A model generated the notes under the pieces. That model did no database searches. It was not told the DNA's origin and worked only from the letters and a program-made list of their open reading frames with translations. This document shows, one piece after another, positions 33,205 through 42,632 of a stretch of DNA of 51,264 nucleotides. The stretch's first letter is position 1, and each line of letters begins with the position of its first letter. Source of the stretch: Bacillota bacterium (GTDB lineage: Bacteria; Bacillota; Clostridia; Lachnospirales; Bianqueaceae); contig JAFZQZ010000099.1 in assembly GCA_017620135.1 (NCBI GenBank), positions 1 through 51,264 on the forward strand, in the 5' to 3' direction. A program made the translations under genes and the position numbers.

Positions 33205-33281
33205 TTATAAACGTCTCACCCTCGTTTCGAATGCTTTGACTCCGCTTTGTTTGGAATACGAATAGAGCAGAGTTTTTTTTA
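33148..33281 (+). ncRNA. Candidate short SOS-linked transcript between lexA and rplU
   Basis: A transcript from the perfect promoter at 33113-33141 would begin near 33148 and meet a hairpin with an eight-T run at 33273-33280, about 130 nt in all. It contains the stable hairpin 33184-33204 and no reasonable ORF: the only ATG (33171) reads four codons and has no ribosome site. It could be a small RNA, or simply a LexA-controlled extra promoter for the ribosomal protein operon if termination is partial. No Rfam family recognised. Confidence 0.3.
33239..33280 (+). terminator. Possible terminator before the rplU promoter
   Basis: ACTCCGCT (33239-33246) pairs with AGCAGAGT (33266-33273) with one mismatch, followed by a run of eight T. 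The loop is 19 nt, so strength is uncertain. Confidence 0.45.
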
Positions 33282-33310
33282 TTGACAGACAGATAGATAT
33301 ATGATATACT
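33282..33310 (+). promoter_or_regulatory. Promoter of rplU-prp-rpmA
   Basis: TTGACA (33282-33287), 17 bp, TATACT (33305-33310) with a TG extension before the -10. It is among the strongest promoters in the window. Confidence 0.85.
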
Positions 33311-33316
33311 ATCTCA

Positions 33317-33380
33317 GTTGCCGCTCAACGAGGTTTAAATCTAATTCATTAGTACCGTAGTTGGCGAGTTTTTAAAAGAA
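33317..33380 (+). promoter_or_regulatory. Probable L21 leader (ribosomal protein autoregulatory RNA)
   Basis: The 5' leader of rplU contains GTTGCCGCTCAACGAGGTTT and further down TAGTTGGCGAG, which can pair with the first part (GCCGCTCAAC with GTTGGCGAG, imperfectly). Position and sequence resemble the Firmicutes L21 leader in Rfam (Ribosomal_L21_leader), which controls rplU-prp-rpmA. Recalled, not searched. Confidence 0.45.
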
Positions 33381-33392
33381 GGAGGTGCTCGG

Positions 33393-33704
33393 ATGTACGC
33401 TGTTATCGAAACAGGTGGAAAACAGTACCGGGTACAAGAAGGAGATGTTATCTCCGTAGAAAAATTGGGACTCATCGAAGGTGAAAAGACTTCTTTCGAT
33501 AAGGTTCTGATGGTGTCCGGTGAAACCGGTGTCAAAGCTGGTGATCCTTTTGTTGAGGGTGCCAGTGTTGCTGCAACTGTCCTTGAAGAAGGCCGCGGCA
33601 AAAAGGTCATCGTTTATAAGTACAAAGCCAAAAAGGGCTACCACAAGAAAAACGGACACAGACAGTATTTCACCAAGCTGAAGATCGATTCGATCAACGC
33701 TTAA
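33393..33704 (+). CDS. rplU: Ribosomal protein bL21
   Basis: A 103-residue 50S protein that binds 23S r[21 protein letters not shown] at the start and [15 protein letters not shown] near the end are the family signatures. AAGGAGGTG precedes the ATG. It is first in rplU-prp-rpmA, the order conserved in Bacillota, behind a strong promoter and a probable autoregulatory leader. Confidence 0.96.
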   Translation: MYAVIETGGKQYRVQEGDVISVEKLGLIEGEKTSFDKVLMVSGETGVKAGDPFVEGASVAATVLEEGRGKKVIVYKYKAKKGYHKKNGHRQYFTKLKIDSINA

Positions 33705-33716
33705 AATCCCACTAAG

Positions 33717-34052
33717 ATGATCCAGGCAAAGCTTTTCCAGGATCCGGAAGGTGATATCTACGGATATTCCGTATCCGGTCATGCGGGATATGATGAAGAA
33801 GGATTTGATATCATTTGTTCTGCTGTATCGGTCCTCGCGATCAATACAGCGAACGCGCTTGAAAATCTCCTTCATCTCGATCTTTTGACGGATATGAAAG
33901 ACGGCTATCTGAAAGTAGTCATTCCATCAGTAAAAGATGGAAACAGGAACAAAGAAGCTCAGCTTCTTCTCGAGACATTCCGCCTGGGACTTGAATCTAT
34001 CATCGAAAGTTACGGATCGGGGTACATGGTACTGTCGATCGATCAGAATTAA
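33717..34052 (+). CDS. prp: Ribosomal-processing cysteine protease Prp
   Basis: A 111-residue cysteine protease that cuts the N-terminal extension from ribosomal protein bL27, a step needed for ribosome assembly in Bacillota. Catalytic His and Cys are in GHAGYDEEGFDIICSAVSVL (about residues 20-39). The ATG has only a weak ribosome site (CACTAAG) 12 bp after rplU, so it is probably made in small amounts by coupling. Its substrate is the next gene, whose extension carries the expected cleavage sequence. Confidence 0.92.
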   Translation: MIQAKLFQDPEGDIYGYSVSGHAGYDEEGFDIICSAVSVLAINTANALENLLHLDLLTDMKDGYLKVVIPSVKDGNRNKEAQLLLETFRLGLESIIESYGSGYMVLSIDQN

Positions 34053-34067
34053 AGGAGGAAAAACACC

Positions 34068-34358
34068 ATGTTAATGATGAATCTTCAGCTCTTCGCGCAT
34101 AAGAAGGGTGTTGGTTCCACTAAAAACGGCCGTGATTCCGAAGCGAAGCGTTTAGGCGCCAAGAGAGCGGACGGACAGGTCGTGAAGGCTGGAAATATCC
34201 TGTATCGTCAGAGAGGTACTCGTATTCATCCCGGTATCAATGTCGGTATCGGCAAGGATGATACCCTGTACGCTCTGGTAAGCGGACGTGTAAAGTTTGA
34301 AAGAAAAGGCCGTGACAAAAAGCAGGTCTCCGTTTACCCTGTAGAGGAGAAAGACTGA
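34068..34358 (+). CDS. rpmA: Ribosomal protein bL27, pre-form with cleavable N-terminus
   Basis: A 96-residue 50S protein near the peptidyl-transferase centre. It starts [20 protein letters not shown]; Prp is known to cut after the LQLF of such extensions, leaving AHKKG as the mature start. AAAGGAGG lies before the ATG. The downstream hairpin at 34401-34432 separates it from obgE. Confidence 0.96.
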   Translation: MLMMNLQLFAHKKGVGSTKNGRDSEAKRLGAKRADGQVVKAGNILYRQRGTRIHPGINVGIGKDDTLYALVSGRVKFERKGRDKKQVSVYPVEEKD

Positions 34359-34400
34359 TCTGACTGCCTGATCGTCTCTTCCTCAAAGATATGGATATCG

Positions 34401-34435
34401 AACAGGCTTCAAACTGTGTTTTGAAGCCTGTTTTT
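34401..34435 (+). terminator. Terminator between rpmA and obgE
   Basis: A 13-bp perfect stem (AACAGGCTTCAAA 34401-34413 with TTTGAAGCCTGTT 34420-34432), six-base loop and five following T. Some read-through into obgE is likely, as no clear promoter separates them. Confidence 0.8.
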
Positions 34436-34443
34436 CTTACTAG

Positions 34444-35730
<1,287 letters not shown>

Positions 35731-35758
35731 CGCGAGAACACAGTAAAGGAGAAAACGC

Positions 35759-36052
35759 ATGCTGAAACCTAAACAGAGAGCTTTTTTGCGCAAGATGGCG
35801 CATGATCTGGATCCGGTTTTTCAAGTAGGAAAAGCCGGCGTCACACCGGAACTTGTCGATGCCGTTTCTGACGCACTGGAAGCCAGAGAACTGATCAAGA
35901 TCAACGTTCTGAAAAACTGTGAAGACGAAGTTGCTGATTGCGCTGAAAAGCTGAGCGGACGTACAAAGAGCGAGATCGTTATGACGATCGGCAGACGGTT
36001 TGTGTTATACCGCCGTGCCGATGAACCGAAGATCCAGCTTCCGACAAAATAA
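35759..36052 (+). CDS. yhbY: YhbY family RNA-binding protein (CRS1-YhbY domain)
   Basis: A 97-residue single CRS1-YhbY domain protein that associates with pre-50S particles. LKPKQRAFLRKMAHDLDPVFQVGKAGV and ELIKINVLKNCED are the usual beta-alpha segments (each quoted in part), and TIGRRFVLYRR replaces the typical IGxxxVLYR end. AAAGGAG precedes the ATG. The nadD gene normally found between yhbY and yqeK is missing; yqeK starts four bases later. Confidence 0.9.
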   Translation: MLKPKQRAFLRKMAHDLDPVFQVGKAGVTPELVDAVSDALEARELIKINVLKNCEDEVADCAEKLSGRTKSEIVMTIGRRFVLYRRADEPKIQLPTK

Positions 36053-36056
36053 ACCC

Positions 36057-36686
36057 ATGGACTACCAGGAATACTTACGATATCGGAATGATATCCTCGA
36101 GTGGATCGGTGGAAGGCTGAAAAAAAGCCGTTATCAGCATACCCTGGGAGTTGAACAGACAGCAGTCACACTCGCGAGAAAGTTCGGCGCGGATCCCAAT
36201 CTGGCATCTCTGGCCGCACTTCTTCACGATAATGCCAAAAACCTTGATCTTGAACAGCAGCTGGCTATCTGTAAAAAATCGTTTTCCAAAAAGTACAATC
36301 TGACGATGGATTATGCCAATATCCTTCACGCGTTTGCGGGAGCGGTGGAGGCGAGGAACCGGTATTCGCTCCTTCCGGAGGAAGTCTTTTCTTCGATCTG
36401 CTATCATACGACAGGCAGACCTGAAATGACACTGATGGATAAGATCATTTACTGTGCTGATTTTATCGAACCGGGCAGGCCGTCGTTCGAAGGTCTTGCT
36501 GAAGCCAGAAAACTGGTATATGATGATCTCGATAAAGGTCTTTTATATATTATGACCCATACATTCCGATTTGTTGCTGGTAAAGGGAAAAAGGTCCATC
36601 CGCTGACAATGGAAGCGCTCGATTATTACCAGGTTATTAAAATACCTTTAAAAAAAGAAAAACAAATAAAGGACAGTAATTCATGA
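36057..36686 (+). CDS. yqeK: HD-domain Ap4A hydrolase YqeK
   Basis: A 209-residue protein of the YqeK family, which in other bacteria splits diadenosine tetraphosphate symmetrically into two ADP. The ATG at 36057 is chosen because earlier in-frame codons lie within yhbY and the domain starts right after. HD motifs: YQHTLGVEQTA (first His), LLHDNAK (His-Asp), HAFAG, and YHTTGRPEM with DKIIYCADFIEP. No ribosome site is visible, so it is probably coupled to yhbY. It overlaps rsfS by four bases. Confidence 0.88.
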   Translation: MDYQEYLRYRNDILEWIGGRLKKSRYQHTLGVEQTAVTLARKFGADPNLASLAALLHDNAKNLDLEQQLAICKKSFSKKYNLTMDYANILHAFAGAVEARNRYSLLPEEVFSSICYHTTGRPEMTLMDKIIYCADFIEPGRPSFEGLAEARKLVYDDLDKGLLYIMTHTFRFVAGKGKKVHPLTMEALDYYQVIKIPLKKEKQIKDSNS

Positions 36687-37093
36687 CAGAACAGACAGAT
36701 AAAATAAGTTTAGAGCAGGATCTTCAGATCTCGGCGAAACTGGCCGAAGCCGCGTATCAGGCACTGGATGACAAAATGGGTCAGGATATCCGGATCCTGG
36801 ATATCCATCATATTTCGATCCTGGCAGATTATTTTCTGATCGCGCACGGGAATAATCCCAATCATGTACATGCGCTGATCGATGAGGTACAGGATCGTCT
36901 GGCTGAACTTGGATGTGAATCCAAAAACGTTGAAGGTTATCAGGAAGGTTCCTGGGTCCTGATCGATTTCGGAAGGATCATCGTACACGTGTTCAGTAAG
37001 GAAGCCAGGCTTTTTTACCATCTGGAGCGGATCTGGTCTGATGGAGTGACAGTGGATCCTAAAGACCTAACTATTCGCAAAACGCAAGTTTAA
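36683..37093 (+). CDS. rsfS: Ribosomal silencing factor RsfS
   Basis: A 136-residue protein that binds uL14 and blocks joining of subunits when nutrients are short. ILDIHHISILADYFLIAHGNNPNHVHA (in part) and GYQEGSWVLIDFGRIIVHVFSKEARLFYHLERIW (in part) are the two conserved blocks. AAAGGA lies eight bases before the ATG; the start overlaps the yqeK stop (ATGA). Confidence 0.93.
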   Translation: MTEQTDKISLEQDLQISAKLAEAAYQALDDKMGQDIRILDIHHISILADYFLIAHGNNPNHVHALIDEVQDRLAELGCESKNVEGYQEGSWVLIDFGRIIVHVFSKEARLFYHLERIWSDGVTVDPKDLTIRKTQV

Positions 37094-37112
37094 CGAAAAG
37101 ATATAGCGAAAA

Positions 37113-37868
37113 ATGGACAGACAACGACTCTTAAGCTATGTCCGGCGCGCTGTCGACGATTACCGGATGATCCAGGACGGTGATCTTGTAGCTGCTTCTG
37201 TTTCCGGCGGCAAAGACAGCATTACATTGGCGCTGGCGTTAAAAGGTCTGGAACGTTTCTATCCAAAAAAGTTTTCTGTTCGCGCTTATACCGTCGATCT
37301 TGGATTCGGCGCGGATTATGATCCGCTGAAACGATTGTTTGAGGCGAATGATCTTCCGTATACGATCATCCCCACCAGAATTAAGGAGATCGTATTTGAC
37401 TGCCGCAAGGAAGCCAATCCGTGCGCGCTTTGTGCCTCTCTTCGAAAAGGCGCGATGAATGATCAGTTATCCAGGGACGGCATCAATAAAGTCGCTCTGG
37501 GACATCATAAGGAAGATGTCATCAACACCTTTCTGCTGAGCCTTCTTTATGAAGGACGCATCAACACATTTCAGCCGGTCACAGAGCTTTCAAGGTCCCA
37601 TTTGACGGTCATCCGGCCGATGATCTATGTTTCAGAGGGCGAGATCATCCACTTCAGCAACAAGAACGAATTACCGATCATCAATAATCCATGTCCCGTG
37701 AACGGGATCACCAAACGCGGTGAAATGGAAGACTTATTAAAACAGCTTAAAAAAGTCGATTATGAGATCCCGACCAGGATCTTTTCTGCGATCCGTTATT
37801 CCGATCTTCCGGGATGGCACTCGGATTTTGTGCCGAACCGCGGACCTCTTCATACAGGAGATAATTAA
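37113..37868 (+). CDS. TtcA-like PP-loop ATPase (tRNA thiolation family)
   Basis: A 251-residue N-type ATP pyrophosphatase related to TtcA, which makes 2-thiocytidine 32 in tRNA. The PP-loop is SVSGGKDSITLAL near residue 30, the iron-sulfur-type cysteines are CALC (about 108-111), and LGHHKEDVINTFL and NPCPVNG follow. Clostridial TtcA-like proteins are common and their exact RNA target is not settled. The ribosome site before the ATG is weak. It is followed after three bases by the recombinase gene. Confidence 0.8.
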   Translation: MDRQRLLSYVRRAVDDYRMIQDGDLVAASVSGGKDSITLALALKGLERFYPKKFSVRAYTVDLGFGADYDPLKRLFEANDLPYTIIPTRIKEIVFDCRKEANPCALCASLRKGAMNDQLSRDGINKVALGHHKEDVINTFLLSLLYEGRINTFQPVTELSRSHLTVIRPMIYVSEGEIIHFSNKNELPIINNPCPVNGITKRGEMEDLLKQLKKVDYEIPTRIFSAIRYSDLPGWHSDFVPNRGPLHTGDN

Positions 37869-37871
37869 CCC

Positions 37872-38936
37872 ATGAGCTATCATGACGAAGAAAAAAAGCG
37901 CAATACGCTGCGTCTGAGGGAACTTCTTGCGGATATGCCGCCCTTCCTTCGTGATTATTTCCGGGGGATCGAACCAACGACCGCCGAAAGGACCAGACTT
38001 GGCTATGCCAGGGATCTGCGTATCTTTTTCCATTTTCTTCTGGCTACGAGGGATTCGCTGAAAGACCGCAGCATGAAAGATATCACATTGAAAGATCTTT
38101 CAGAACTTGGGCCAAGAGATCTGGAAGAATTTCTGGATTATGTGACGTATTATATTGGCGCAGAGACACAGGAAGAACTTGCCAACGGAGAAAAAGGAAA
38201 AGCAAGGAAGATCGCGGCCGTCCGTAGTATGTTCAAATATCTTTATCGGCGGGAACTTCTGCCATCCAATCCGGCGGAACTGGTAACGACTCCCAAGATC
38301 CACGAAAAGGCGATCATCAAGCTCGATGTCGATGAGATCGCGATCCTGCTGGATGAAGTGGAATCCGGTGACAAACTGACCAAACAGCAGCAGGCTTTCC
38401 ACAAAGCCAATAAATCAAGGGATCTCGCATTGATGACGCTGCTGCTTGGAACAGGGATCCGTGTTTCCGAATGCGTAGGTCTGGATATCAAGGATATCGA
38501 TTTCAATAATAACGGGATCCGCATCGTTCGAAAGGGAGGAAACGAAGCGGTCGTATACTTCGGCCAGGAGGTCCGAGACGCGCTGAAAGCCTATCTGAAA
38601 GACCGTCAGCAGATCATTGCTCTCCCCGGCCATGAAGGCGCCCTTTTCCTGTCGATGCAGAAAAAAAGACTGACCGTTCGGTCAGTCGAAAACCTCGTCA
38701 AAAAATACTCTGAAGCTGTGATCGGTCTGAAACATATTTCACCGCACAAGCTCAGAAGCTCCTATGGTACGGCCTTATACCGGGAATCCGGTGACATCTA
38801 CCTTGTCGCGGATGTCCTGGGCCATAAAGACGTCAATACGACCCGTCGGCATTACGCGCAAATGGAAGACGACCGTCGGAGAAACGCTGCGAAATATGTC
38901 AGACTTCGAGAGGACGACCCATCTTCTCCCGAGTGA
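37872..38936 (+). CDS. Tyrosine recombinase, XerS-like
   Basis: A 354-residue site-specific recombinase. An N-terminal SAM-like core-binding domain (about 20-140) is followed by the catalytic domain with R197 (TGIRVSE), K221 (RKGG), H292-x-x-R295 (HKLR), H318 (GHKD) and Y328 (RRHYAQM). The length and the extra segment between the domains (KLTKQQQAFHKANKSRD) resemble XerS of streptococci, which resolves chromosome dimers alone, more than the 300-residue XerC/XerD. It is in a housekeeping neighbourhood, not on an element, so chromosome dimer resolution is the best guess. Its 3' end overlaps the convergent rng by 38 bp. Confidence 0.78.
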   Translation: MSYHDEEKKRNTLRLRELLADMPPFLRDYFRGIEPTTAERTRLGYARDLRIFFHFLLATRDSLKDRSMKDITLKDLSELGPRDLEEFLDYVTYYIGAETQEELANGEKGKARKIAAVRSMFKYLYRRELLPSNPAELVTTPKIHEKAIIKLDVDEIAILLDEVESGDKLTKQQQAFHKANKSRDLALMTLLLGTGIRVSECVGLDIKDIDFNNNGIRIVRKGGNEAVVYFGQEVRDALKAYLKDRQQIIALPGHEGALFLSMQKKRLTVRSVENLVKKYSEAVIGLKHISPHKLRSSYGTALYRESGDIYLVADVLGHKDVNTTRRHYAQMEDDRRRNAAKYVRLREDDPSSPE

Positions 38937-40053
38937 TCTCACATAACTGCAGATGGGTAAATCCATAAACCGTGACTTTTCGCTTATCCTTCCGGAATTC
39001 TTTCCGAAGCTGTTCAAGCACCTGTTCACGGTTTTCTTCTTTTGTCATATTGATAAAATCGATCAGAATGATCCCGGAGAGGTTGCGTAACCGGATCTGC
39101 CGTACGATTTCAGGAATCGCACTGAGATTGGCATCCGTTACCGCCCTCTCCTTGTTTTTTTGTCCGGAAAGATTGCCGGAATTGACGTCGATACTGACAA
39201 GAGCCTGAGTCTGCTCGATAAACAAATATCCCTGATTCTGTAAAAACACCTGAGGGACCATCGCTTCCGTCAGCTGATGCTGAACATGATAGACTTCATC
39301 CAGATCCCATCGGGGATCCTGAAACAGACGGATACGGCTTTCATCCAGGTTCAGCCGACGAATTCTCAGTTCATCCAGCGCATCGTTCATCCGTTTTTTA
39401 TCGTCAAAAAGGATCTCATCGAATGTTGAAATACCTTCATCCAGGATAAAGTCAGTGAAAAAAGAATCTTTCTCGAACAGGACATTGCCGACAGACGCAA
39501 AAGGCGTCTTACGGACAAGTTCAAGATACTGATCGGAAAGATACTCTGCTTCCGCCAGGATCTTCCCGGGATCCGCTTCCGCGCATTCCGTCCTAAGGAT
39601 ATAGCCGGTCTTTCCATAGAGAGGAAAACGCTTTGCCAGATCAGCGAGACGTTCTCTGGTATCAGGATCCGCCAGTTTTTTCGAGATCCCGATCCGGCGA
39701 TTGGACGAAGTCAAAACGACATACTGTCCCTGCAAGGTCAGGTTGTCTGTTACGGCTGTTTTTTTATAGGAATCCCTCTCTTTCTGGATCTGTACCGGCA
39801 TCTCCAGTCCTGCAGGAAAATCCGATAGATTCTTCCCGTCTAACGGGAGAAAGGCGGATTCCTCCAGACCGATATCCACATAGGCGGCCTGAAGCGGGAT
39901 CAGTACTTTTTCGATCCGGCCCAGAAGGATCGTGCCGATCACCGATTTTGTCTTCGAGCTTTCGGTTTTCTTTTCGAACCGGACCAGTCTGTCATCTTCG
40001 ATGAGCGCCAGGTATTCCTGCCCGTCTTCGCGGTAAGATAATAGCTTTTTCAA
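38899..40053 (-). CDS. rng: Ribonuclease E/G family protein
   Basis: A 384-residue endoribonuclease of RNA decay and rRNA processing. The start is TTG at 40051-40053, ten bases after GGAGG; a longer frame exists but runs back into the upstream gene. An S1-like region (GTILLGRIEKVLIPLQAAYVDIG, in part) is followed by the RNase E/G domain with metal aspartates D289 (LVSIDVNSG) and D332 (LIDFINM). The protein ends soon after GFTHLQLCEITREK and lacks the zinc-link CPxCxGxG and small domain of the E. coli enzyme. It is last in a long minus-strand operon with no terminator seen. Confidence 0.85.
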   Translation of the reverse strand: MKKLLSYREDGQEYLALIEDDRLVRFEKKTESSKTKSVIGTILLGRIEKVLIPLQAAYVDIGLEESAFLPLDGKNLSDFPAGLEMPVQIQKERDSYKKTAVTDNLTLQGQYVVLTSSNRRIGISKKLADPDTRERLADLAKRFPLYGKTGYILRTECAEADPGKILAEAEYLSDQYLELVRKTPFASVGNVLFEKDSFFTDFILDEGISTFDEILFDDKKRMNDALDELRIRRLNLDESRIRLFQDPRWDLDEVYHVQHQLTEAMVPQVFLQNQGYLFIEQTQALVSIDVNSGNLSGQKNKERAVTDANLSAIPEIVRQIRLRNLSGIILIDFINMTKEENREQVLEQLRKEFRKDKRKVTVYGFTHLQLCEITREKMGRPLEV

Positions 40054-40058
40054 GAATT

Positions 40059-40748
40059 TCAGGCCTCCGGAGAAGAATAGTTGATCAGTTTTCCTTCTTT
40101 TCTTCCATATAAAGCGGTCCGGCAGATCGATTCCGCGTATCTGAGTTTCTCCAGTTCGCCGCTCTGCTGATACAGTTCGTTGATCAAAAGATCCGGTTTC
40201 AGGTTCTGCTCGCTGCCGCAGGCACAGATCAGCGAGAGTGTATGGGGATCTTCCATTTTCCATTCATAGATCCAGGGCCTGACTTCTACTTCGATCTCCT
40301 GTTTTCTTCCACGGACTTTCCCCATTTTTTTCAGCATGATCGAAGGACGATCAAGGAACTTTGCTACCGCGTCTGACCAGTCACGGTCTTCCGGCAGCAG
40401 GATCTGATATCCTGCTGCCTGTATTTTTGCCATGATCGGCGGTTCTTTATCCGGGATCGTACGGCAGGAAAGAATTCGAATACCTTCGGGTAGTTCTTTG
40501 GAAAGCCGATCCATGACTTCCTGATCCGAGATATCCGTTTCCGTACGAAACTCCATGATCTCTCCTTCACCGCTCCATCCGAGCGCCAGAGGACTGGCAA
40601 AGCTCATATGGGGATGAGGATTGAATCCCTGTGAATAGGACAGGGGAATATCTGCCCTTCTCATGGCTCGGTGGATCGTTCGCATAAAGTCCAGGTGGCC
40701 GACGAAGCGAAGCCGTCCGGATTTTTCATAAATGACCTGTTTATTCAT
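40059..40748 (-). CDS. TIGR03936 family radical SAM-linked protein (DUF2344)
   Basis: A 229-residue protein always found beside, or fused to, the TIGR03960 radical SAM protein. VIYEKSGRLRFVGHLDFMRTIHRAMRRADIP (in part) and YSQGFNPHPHMSFASPLALG (in part) are its strong signatures. Role unknown; RNA modification has been suggested from its neighbours. The ATG at 40748 overlaps the preceding stop (TGATG) and follows GAGGAG by eight bases, which I prefer over the GTG one codon earlier. Confidence 0.86.
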   Translation of the reverse strand: MNKQVIYEKSGRLRFVGHLDFMRTIHRAMRRADIPLSYSQGFNPHPHMSFASPLALGWSGEGEIMEFRTETDISDQEVMDRLSKELPEGIRILSCRTIPDKEPPIMAKIQAAGYQILLPEDRDWSDAVAKFLDRPSIMLKKMGKVRGRKQEIEVEVRPWIYEWKMEDPHTLSLICACGSEQNLKPDLLINELYQQSGELEKLRYAESICRTALYGRKEGKLINYSSPEA

Positions 40749-42628
40749 CACCGGATCTCCTCACTTTTTTCGTAGCATACACCGGTATCGTTGATCAGAC
40801 GAATACCGCAGCCCAGGCACTGCTCCCGGCAGTTCGGCGATACGATCCCCTGTTTGGATCTTTCAAATTCCCGATACAAAAACTTCTTCGTGACACCGAT
40901 ATCGATATGATCCCAGGGAAAGACTTCATCTTCCGGTCTTTCGCGATAGTTATAATAGGCGAGTTCTGTTCCGGTCTCTTCGATCGATTTCTTCCACGCT
41001 GCTTCGTCGAACATATCTGACCAGCTGTCAAATCTGCAGCCGTTTTTCCAGGCGGCATAGATCAGATCGCCCGTACGGCGGTCACCGCGTGCCAGAAGGC
41101 CTTCCAGCGTACTTAAGAAGGCATCATGGCATCGGTATTGTACTTTCTTGTTTCGTATTTTGGAATCCAGAAACTGCTGGGTCTTCATATAGGTATCGTA
41201 ATCCGCCTGGGCACACCACTGAAAAGGAGTGAACGGTTTAGGTACGAAGAACGAAGTGCTGACTGTGACGGTCAGATCTCTGGAACGCTCTTCTTTGGGA
41301 AGCTGATACCATTCATGCACGATATCGGAGGCCAGCTTGGAGATACCGAAAACATCTTCTTCTGTCTCCCTGGGAAGGCCCAGCATAAAGTAAAGCTTGA
41401 CTCGGTCCCAGCCACCCTGGAAAGCCAGCTTGACACCGTCCAGGATCTCTTCTTCGGTAATACCTTTATTGATCACATCTCTCAGCCGCTGTGTCCCGGC
41501 TTCCGCCGCGAAAGTCAGGCCGCTCTTCTTTCCCTCGCCGAGTTCTTCCATCAGTGCCAGAGAAAAAGCATCGACACGCAGAGACGGAAGAGAAACGTTC
41601 ACATGAGGATACCGCTCGTGGATCGTTTTCAGGAGTTCATAAAGTCCCGGGTAATCATTGGACGCGAGCGAGGTCAGGGAAAGTTCATCATAACCGGTAG
41701 CCGCAAGTACCTTATCGACCCAGTCCAGGATATTCTCCTTGCTTCTCATACGGACAGGACGATAGATCATACCTGCGTTGCAGAAACGGCATCCGCGGAT
41801 ACATCCCCGAAAGATCTCCATGACAGCCCTGTCATGAACGATCTGAAGATACGGAATGATCGGATGCGTCGGATATTCGATATCATCCATATTCCGGACC
41901 AGTACTTTGCGAACAGACGCCGGAACGTCAGGAAAGACCGGACGGACCTGCCGGATCCTCGGAGTATGATCACACCCGGCTGCCGGATGGTCCTCATATT
42001 CTACTTCATAGAAGGAAGGAACATAGATGCCAGGACCAGTCGCGGCGATCCGAAGAAAGTCCCGTTTTTTTCCGCCTTTTTCACGGTGTTCCTTATAAAG
42101 GGCAAAGAGATGTTCGTATTCCACTTCTCCCTCGCCCATGTAATAAAGGTCCATGAAATCAGCCAGAGGTTCCGGATTGTAGGCGTTAGGGCCGCCCGCG
42201 ATCACGAGCGGATCATCTTCCGTCCGGTCTTTGGAATAGAGAGGGATCCCCGCCAGATCCAGCATATTCAGGATATTGGTATAGGACATCTCATACTGAA
42301 GCGTAAACCCGATAAAGTCAAATTCCTTCAGCGGTGTAAATGTCTCTAAAGAATATAAAGGAATCTGCTGTTTTCGCATCAATGCTTCCATATCGGGCCA
42401 GGGAGCAAAACTGCGTTCACAATAGACTCCTTTATAGGAATTCAGATCATGATAGATAATCTGCAGCCCCAGATGGCACATTCCTACATCGTATACATCG
42501 GGGAAACAAAAGCAGAAACGGGTATGAATATCTTTTAAGTCTTTCTGTACGGAATTGACTTCCCCGCCGATATATCTGGCAGGTTTCTGTACAGAAAGAA
42601 GCAGTTGATCAGATAACGTAACTTTCAT
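40748..42628 (-). CDS. TIGR03960 family B12-binding-like radical SAM protein
   Basis: A 626-residue radical SAM enzyme of unknown substrate. The start is the ATG at 42626-42628, after GGAAGAG and four bases behind the mgsA stop. The N-terminal half has a B12-binding-like Rossmann region (FCFPDVYDVGMCHLGLQIIY, in part), but no DxHxxG cobalamin motif is seen. The cluster motif is CIRGCRFCNAG, and LTSLASNDYPGLYELL and GLPRETEEDV follow. The C-terminal part has a CLGCGIR cysteine pair. It is translationally coupled to the TIGR03936 gene. Confidence 0.86.
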   Translation of the reverse strand: MKVTLSDQLLLSVQKPARYIGGEVNSVQKDLKDIHTRFCFCFPDVYDVGMCHLGLQIIYHDLNSYKGVYCERSFAPWPDMEALMRKQQIPLYSLETFTPLKEFDFIGFTLQYEMSYTNILNMLDLAGIPLYSKDRTEDDPLVIAGGPNAYNPEPLADFMDLYYMGEGEVEYEHLFALYKEHREKGGKKRDFLRIAATGPGIYVPSFYEVEYEDHPAAGCDHTPRIRQVRPVFPDVPASVRKVLVRNMDDIEYPTHPIIPYLQIVHDRAVMEIFRGCIRGCRFCNAGMIYRPVRMRSKENILDWVDKVLAATGYDELSLTSLASNDYPGLYELLKTIHERYPHVNVSLPSLRVDAFSLALMEELGEGKKSGLTFAAEAGTQRLRDVINKGITEEEILDGVKLAFQGGWDRVKLYFMLGLPRETEEDVFGISKLASDIVHEWYQLPKEERSRDLTVTVSTSFFVPKPFTPFQWCAQADYDTYMKTQQFLDSKIRNKKVQYRCHDAFLSTLEGLLARGDRRTGDLIYAAWKNGCRFDSWSDMFDEAAWKKSIEETGTELAYYNYRERPEDEVFPWDHIDIGVTKKFLYREFERSKQGIVSPNCREQCLGCGIRLINDTGVCYEKSEEIR

Positions 42629-42632
42629 TGAA

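Noticed and set aside
37872-38936. Integrase of an element for the tyrosine recombinase
   Set aside because: Its neighbours are housekeeping genes, no att repeats or cargo were seen, and the length is XerS-like.
41126-42349. 407-codon open frame on the plus strand opposite the TIGR03960 gene
   Set aside because: Antisense shadow; composition rich in Arg, Phe and Ile from reversed codons, and no domain seen.
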